Origin: Tetracentron sinense
Taxonomy: Eukaryota; Streptophyta; Magnoliopsida; Trochodendrales; Trochodendraceae
Reading direction: 5' to 3'
Length of the DNA: 64,000 nt
Assembly (NCBI GenBank): GCA_015143295.1
Contig: CM026562.1
Span: forward strand, 5,928,639-5,992,638
The notes under the pieces were generated by a model. It saw only the letters and a program-made list of their open reading frames with translations, searched no databases and was not told where the DNA came from. Every line of letters starts with the position of its first letter. Positions within the stretch are counted from its first letter, which is position 1. Below, one piece after another: positions 60,070-64,000 of this stretch. The position numbers and the translations under genes were made by a program.

Positions 60070-60466
60070 TGTAAGATGTTCTATAAAGTTTATGGTCTTG
60101 GCAATTTTCATGGTCCAAACCCGGATAAAGTCTACTCCAGTTAAGGTTTCAGTTGTAGCCAAACCGTGGTGATTTATGCATTAATTAAGTATATCGGGTT
60201 ATAAGAATGGTCTATAGTCTCCTTGATGGGTTAGGGACTCTAATGACCTAAACCCTAAGTATATATAATACTTATAGGCTATTGGTCCCAGATCCAACTC
60301 CTAATAAAGCCTGCAGAAAAGCATCTTTCTCATCGAGAGCTAAGGAGTCATGGAATCTGAAGACCGTGTGCTTCATCGTCATCGACGTTTTCCTCTCTAC
60401 TTTCAATGGCTAACATAGGTATGTGATTCTTGAATATTGATTGACTAGATCTTATAAAGTATAACA
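60070..60466 (+). repeat. 3' LTR of the copia-type element
   Basis: 397 bp, same length as the 5' LTR, no indels. Preceded by only a weak purine tract (AAGTAAGAGAA). Confidence 0.92.
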
Positions 60467-60734
60467 TGTGCAACTCCTAAAAAACTCTACCCAAATTCAG
60501 GACGGAGCAAGGATGATGGATAATGTTAGTAATTATTGATGGGTTTAGGAAGAATTTTTAGACACATGAAATGCCCGCAAAACTATAAGACCTTTTAATT
60601 TTAAGAGTATTATGAATAATCAGATTGAGCTGAACCAATCCCAGTTACAAGCATAGTAAATCGTTTGATCAATTGAATATTTCCGACGGTGATATGATAA
60701 ATATAATAGCAAATTATTGTTAATTTATTCAAGG

Positions 60735-60870
60735 ACTTAGCTACTAAGACCCCCTTAGGGCCGAGACCACCGACCGTGCTCTAAGAGCATGGGATTTCAG
60801 GTGGGGCCATTTAAGAACACGGTTTCGGTGGTCTCGGCCTGGGGGAGGGGTCGGTCTCAGAAGCTTTATC
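60735..60870. mobile_element. MITE-like repeat related to 37,478-37,870
   Basis: Contains AGCTACTAAGACCCCCTTAG, GTGCTCTAAGAGCATGGGAT and GGTGGTCTCGGCC in inverted order relative to the copy downstream of extensin 1. Ends in GGTCTCAGAAGCTTTATCC. Confidence 0.5.
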
Positions 60871-61143
60871 CTTTATTCGATCATGAACAACACTTAAGAC
60901 ATCTCCAAAAAGGAGCCATATACAGATGTCTCAAGCAAGCTTGCATTTTAAATACCCAAAAAAATAAAAAAAGGCAAGCTTGCATTTTGACTTTAGAAGC
61001 TTCCTCACTCACTGATTGTCGGTGTCATTGTAGAGGAAACTTAGATCTGATCACTTGAGACGCGGTTTCAGATCCATCTCATAAAAGAAAATGATTAGCC
61101 AGCCGTACGGCACTGTACGGTCTATACCCTCTCTTCAAGATCC

Positions 61144-61770
61144 GAATCACAGCCGATCGTGATTGAATTTTGGGAGAGTTCAATCACACCCATAGGTTAA
61201 CACATGTCCCTTTTAATCCTTATTAACTATGGTCAAGATTCATTAACCCATAGGGTTCAACAATATAACCTTGATTTTTTAAAGGAAATTAGTTAACGAC
61301 CCGGGTTTTCATTATGTAACGAAATGAACGGTCCTCATTGATCCATGCCCTACTTTTAAATAAACACCAACTGTGGTTAAGATTTACTCACCTTAAGGGT
61401 TAAGCAATCCAACCTTAGTTAAAAAAAAAAAACCAAAATCTCAACTTTAATTTTTTTAAGCTTAACCAAGGTTAAAAGGGTATTAAAAGGGACACGAGGA
61501 CACGGGATAAGATAATTAGCAAACTCACAGGTCAGTTAATTGTTGTTCTTCTTTAAATTTTGTTTTTTTTTTTTAATTAATCCTAAGATTAAAATTTCTT
61601 AATCTTATGGTTAAATTTGTTATATTTTTTTCCTAAAAACCAAGGTTTGATTGTTGAACCCTAATGGACAGTGATCTTTAACTTGGTTTAATATGGGTTA
61701 AAATAGATACATCTTGACCTTTGGGTGCGATTGAACTCTCTCCGAGTTCAATCGTGAATGGCTGTGATTC
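61144..61770. mobile_element. Foldback element in the extensin 2 promoter
   Basis: GAATCACAGCC at 61144 pairs with GGCTGTGATTC ending at 61770, and pairing continues inward (GATTGAA, AGAGTTCAATC, CACCCA). The inner blocks ACATGTCCCTTTTAAT and AAGATTTACTCACC relate it to the foldback elements at 11 and 15 kb. The corresponding site upstream of extensin 1 (TATACCCACTATTCCCTC, about 35,035) lacks the insert. Confidence 0.75.
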
Positions 61771-61779
61771 GATCTCCCA

Positions 61780-62079
61780 CTCTCCCCTCATAACTGGAAT
61801 TATTGTTATATATTCTTGACTTAGTTCATGACCTGCCCCAAGGCTTGGTGGGAACCCACCATCATATGGTTTTTTTTTATGAACCACCATCATATGGTTG
61901 AAATATGCAGACAGCATCTTTATGATTAAAAGCCACAGCCTGTAAACTCCATTAAACAAGTATACCATTTGCAAGAGCTTTTGCTATATAATGCTTTATC
62001 TCCCTTTCGCTACCATTCAAGTCTCATTTCAGTAGCTCTATACAACTTTTCCGGGCAATTGGAGGTCGAGTTGCCCGAG
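61780..62079 (+). promoter_or_regulatory. Extensin 2 proximal promoter and leader
   Basis: Near identical to 35,035-35,322 over about 300 bp. TATA box TATATAA at 61985-61991, 95 bp before the ATG. A short local duplication of CCACCATCATATGGTT (61,857 and 61,885), separated by a T-run, is present here and not in extensin 1. Confidence 0.75.
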
Positions 62080-64000
62080 ATGGTGAGTTCAAAGAAGGCG
62101 GGGCATTTGCCTCGCCTAGTTTATGCTCTAGTTCTTTGCCTCATAGCTACCGGTGTTGTTGCCGATAAGCCTTATGTTTACTCTTCTCCGCCTCCGCCAA
62201 GCCATCCCAAACACTATTACAAGCCCCCATTGCATAAGTATCACTACAAATCTCCGCCTCCGCCGGTGACGGCCCCACCTCATTACTACTACAAGTCTCC
62301 ACCACCTCCGAAGCGTTCGGTCCATCCACCATACCATTACAAATCTCCGCCTCCACCCACACCGGCCCCTCATTACTACTACAAGTCTCCACCGCCTCCG
62401 AAGCATTCGGTGCATCCACCATACCATTACAAGTCTCCACCACCTCCGAAGCAATCGGTGCATCCACCATACCATTACAAATCTCCGCCTCCACCGTCAC
62501 CGGCCCCTCATTATTACTATAAGTCTCCACCACCTCCAAAGCATTCGATGCATCCACCATACCATTACGAGTCGCCACCACCGCCATCACCATCACCACC
62601 TCCACCATATTACTATAAGTCTCCTCCACCCCCTTCACCATCACCACCTCCACCATATTACTACAAGTCTCCTCCACCACCATCTCCATCACCTCCTCCT
62701 CCGTACTACTATAAGTCACCACCACCACCATCACCATCTCCTCCACCACCTTACTATTACAAGTCACCTCCTCCACCATCTCCGTCCCCACCTCCCCCTT
62801 ACTATTATAAATCTCCGCCTCCACCATCATCATCCCCGCCTCCTCCCTATTACTACAAATCACCACCTCCGCCATCTCCATCGCCACCACCTCCCTACAT
62901 TTACAAGTCTCCGCCTCCCCCATCTCCATCGCCTCCTCCTCCTTACTATTACAAATCACCACCTCCACCTTCACCATCGCCACCACCTCCCTACTACTAT
63001 AAGTCACCGCCTCCACCATCGCCATCGCCTCCACCTCCCTACATCTACAAGTCCCCGCCTCCACCATCGCCATCCCCTCCACCTCCCTACTACTACAAGT
63101 CACCGCCTCCACCATCACCATCACCTCCTCCACCATATTACTACAAATCTCCACCTCCACCATCACCATTACCACCACCTCCCTACTACTACAAGTCCCC
63201 ACCTCCACCATCACCGTCACCTCCACCTCCCTACTACTATAAGTCCCCGCCTCCACCATCACCGTCACCGCCACCTCCTCCTCCATATTACTACAAATCA
63301 CCTCCTCCACCATCTCCATCACTGCCTCCTCCCTACTATTACAAGTCCCCACCCCCACCTTCTCCATCGCCACCACCTCCCTACTACTATAAGTCACCAC
63401 CTCCACCATCACGATCACCACCACCTCCCTACTATTACAAATCACCGCCTCCACCATCACCATCACCCCCACCTCCCTACTACTACAAATCACCGCCTCC
63501 ACCATCACCATCACCCCCACCTCCATATTACTACAAATCACCACCTCCACCATCTCCATCACCACCTCCTCCCTACTATTACAAGTCCCCACCCCCACCT
63601 TCATCACCGCCGCCTCCATATTATTACAAGTCCCCACCTCCACCTTCTCCATCACCACCACCTCCATATTATTACAAGTCACCACCTCCACCATCAAAGT
63701 CACCGCCTCCTCCTTACTACTACAAATCACCACCTCCACCATCTCCATCTCCCCCTCCTCCCTACTATTACAAATCACCACCTCCACCTTCAAAGTCGTC
63801 ACCTCCTCCATACTACTACAAGTCTCCCCCACCCCCATCACCCTCGCCTCCTCCTCCATACTACTATAAATCACCTCCTCCACCAAACCCATCTCCACCA
63901 CCCCCATATCACTACAAATCACCACCTCCACCATCGCCGTCACCACCTCCTCCATACTATTATAAATCACCACCTCCTCCATCCCCATCACCTCCCCCTC
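62080..64000 (+). CDS. Extensin 2, C-terminus beyond the right edge
   Basis: Read codon by codon from the ATG at 62080 to base 64000: 640 codons without a stop, no end in the window. Signal peptide as in extensin 1 (MVSSKKAGHLPRLVYALVLC..VVA|DKPYVY). The N-terminal part is longer and different: alternating PPPPKRSVHPPYHYK, PPPPTPAPHYYYK and PPPPKQSVHPPYHYK modules to about residue 165. The 16-residue SPPPPSPSPPPPYYYK units follow, with more irregularity than in extensin 1 (PSSSPPPP, PYIYK, PSRSPPPP, a unit with extra Pro at about 63,270, a shortened unit at 63,600, PNPSPPPP). The block with PSKSPPPP or PSKSSPPP units (63,690-63,900) aligns with 36,750-37,000 of extensin 1. Function as for extensin 1: secreted, cross-linked wall glycoprotein. 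Confidence 0.93.
   Translation, partial: MVSSKKAGHLPRLVYALVLCLIATGVVADKPYVYSSPPPPSHPKHYYKPPLHKYHYKSPPPPVTAPPHYYYKSPPPPKRSVHPPYHYKSPPPPTPAPHYYYKSPPPPKHSVHPPYHYKSPPPPKQSVHPPYHYKSPPPPSPAPHYYYKSPPPPKHSMHPPYHYESPPPPSPSPPPPYYYKSPPPPSPSPPPPYYYKSPPPPSPSPPPPYYYKSPPPPSPSPPPPYYYKSPPPPSPSPPPPYYYKSPPPPSSSPPPPYYYKSPPPPSPSPPPPYIYKSPPPPSPSPPPPYYYKSPPPPSPSPPPPYYYKSPPPPSPSPPPPYIYKSPPPPSPSPPPPYYYKSPPPPSPSPPPPYYYKSPPPPSPLPPPPYYYKSPPPPSPSPPPPYYYKSPPPPSPSPPPPPPYYYKSPPPPSPSLPPPYYYKSPPPPSPSPPPPYYYKSPPPPSRSPPPPYYYKSPPPPSPSPPPPYYYKSPPPPSPSPPPPYYYKSPPPPSPSPPPPYYYKSPPPPSSPPPPYYYKSPPPPSPSPPPPYYYKSPPPPSKSPPPPYYYKSPPPPSPSPPPPYYYKSPPPPSKSSPPPYYYKSPPPPSPSPPPPYYYKSPPPPNPSPPPPYHYKSPPPPSPSPPPPYYYKSPPPPSPSPPP

Larger units (their letters stand above)
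53936..60466 (+). mobile_element. Complete copia-type LTR retrotransposon, non-coding, with 5-bp target duplication
   Basis: Two 397-bp LTRs (53936-54332 and 60070-60466), both TGTAAGAT..TATAACA, flanked by TGTGC at 53931-53935 and 60467-60471. A primer-binding site TGGTATCAGAGCC (54335-54347), complementary to initiator Met-tRNA, follows the left LTR. By hand the LTRs differ at 19 of 397 positions, mostly transitions. The interior has no long frame, but decayed copia traces are readable. It splits the duplicated upstream region of extensin 2. Confidence 0.93.

Overview
This window is nuclear DNA of a flowering plant, most likely a dicot or other non-grass angiosperm; the species cannot be read from the sequence. 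The evidence is AT-rich spliced genes with GT..AG introns, a plastid-envelope gene closest to Arabidopsis OEP80, cross-linking extensins, and a dense set of plant transposon types. Only three host genes and one host pseudogene are supported in 64 kb. No operon, CRISPR array, phage or bacterial feature is present, and I recognised no tRNA or rRNA gene.

1-28,056 (minus strand) is one gene, OEP80 (Toc75-V), an Omp85 beta-barrel protein of the chloroplast outer envelope. I resolved 14 exons, 609 codons, with consistent phases at every junction. The last exon or exons (roughly 75 residues by comparison with Arabidopsis) lie beyond base 1. About 26 kb of gene carries 1.8 kb of coding sequence. Introns 1, 2, 5, 6 and 8 are swollen by LINE fragments, a 1.57-kb solo LTR, a Helitron-like element, a 1.38-kb foldback element, a hAT-like MITE and local tandem duplications. 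The promoter side (28,057-28,260) holds three telo-box motifs.

28,260-33,775 is intergenic: a CCA-rich simple repeat, a second Helitron-like element, a GATCCGGAT-rich repeat, a second solo LTR and a short poly(A) retroposon.

33,775-37,440 (plus) holds extensin gene 1: 624 residues, with a signal peptide followed by exactly 32 units of 16 residues (SPPPPSPSPPPPYYYK type). 53,830-64,000 (plus) holds a duplicate, extensin gene 2, open to the right edge. The two share promoter, TATA box, signal peptide and the distal repeat block. The upstream region of copy 2 was split by a copia-type LTR element (53,936-60,466, 5-bp target duplication) and later or separately by a foldback element (61.14-61.77 kb); copy 1 lacks both. 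Between them lie MITEs (37.5-38.7 kb), a poly(A) retroposon with a 12-bp target duplication, an extensin pseudogene (40.07-40.64 kb), a 6-kb broken L1-type LINE (41.1-47.1 kb, minus), a SINE, a third Helitron-like copy, an LTR-like region (49.3-51.8 kb) and the 3' end of a CACTA element with a Ulp1-protease remnant (52.1-53.2 kb).

The host genes work separately: OEP80 acts in plastid outer-envelope protein biogenesis, and the extensins are secreted wall glycoproteins. I found no new enzymatic or defence system. The most interesting content is the layered, datable record of duplication and transposition, the foldback family with shared inner repeats, and a copia element whose two LTRs are far less decayed than its coding region.
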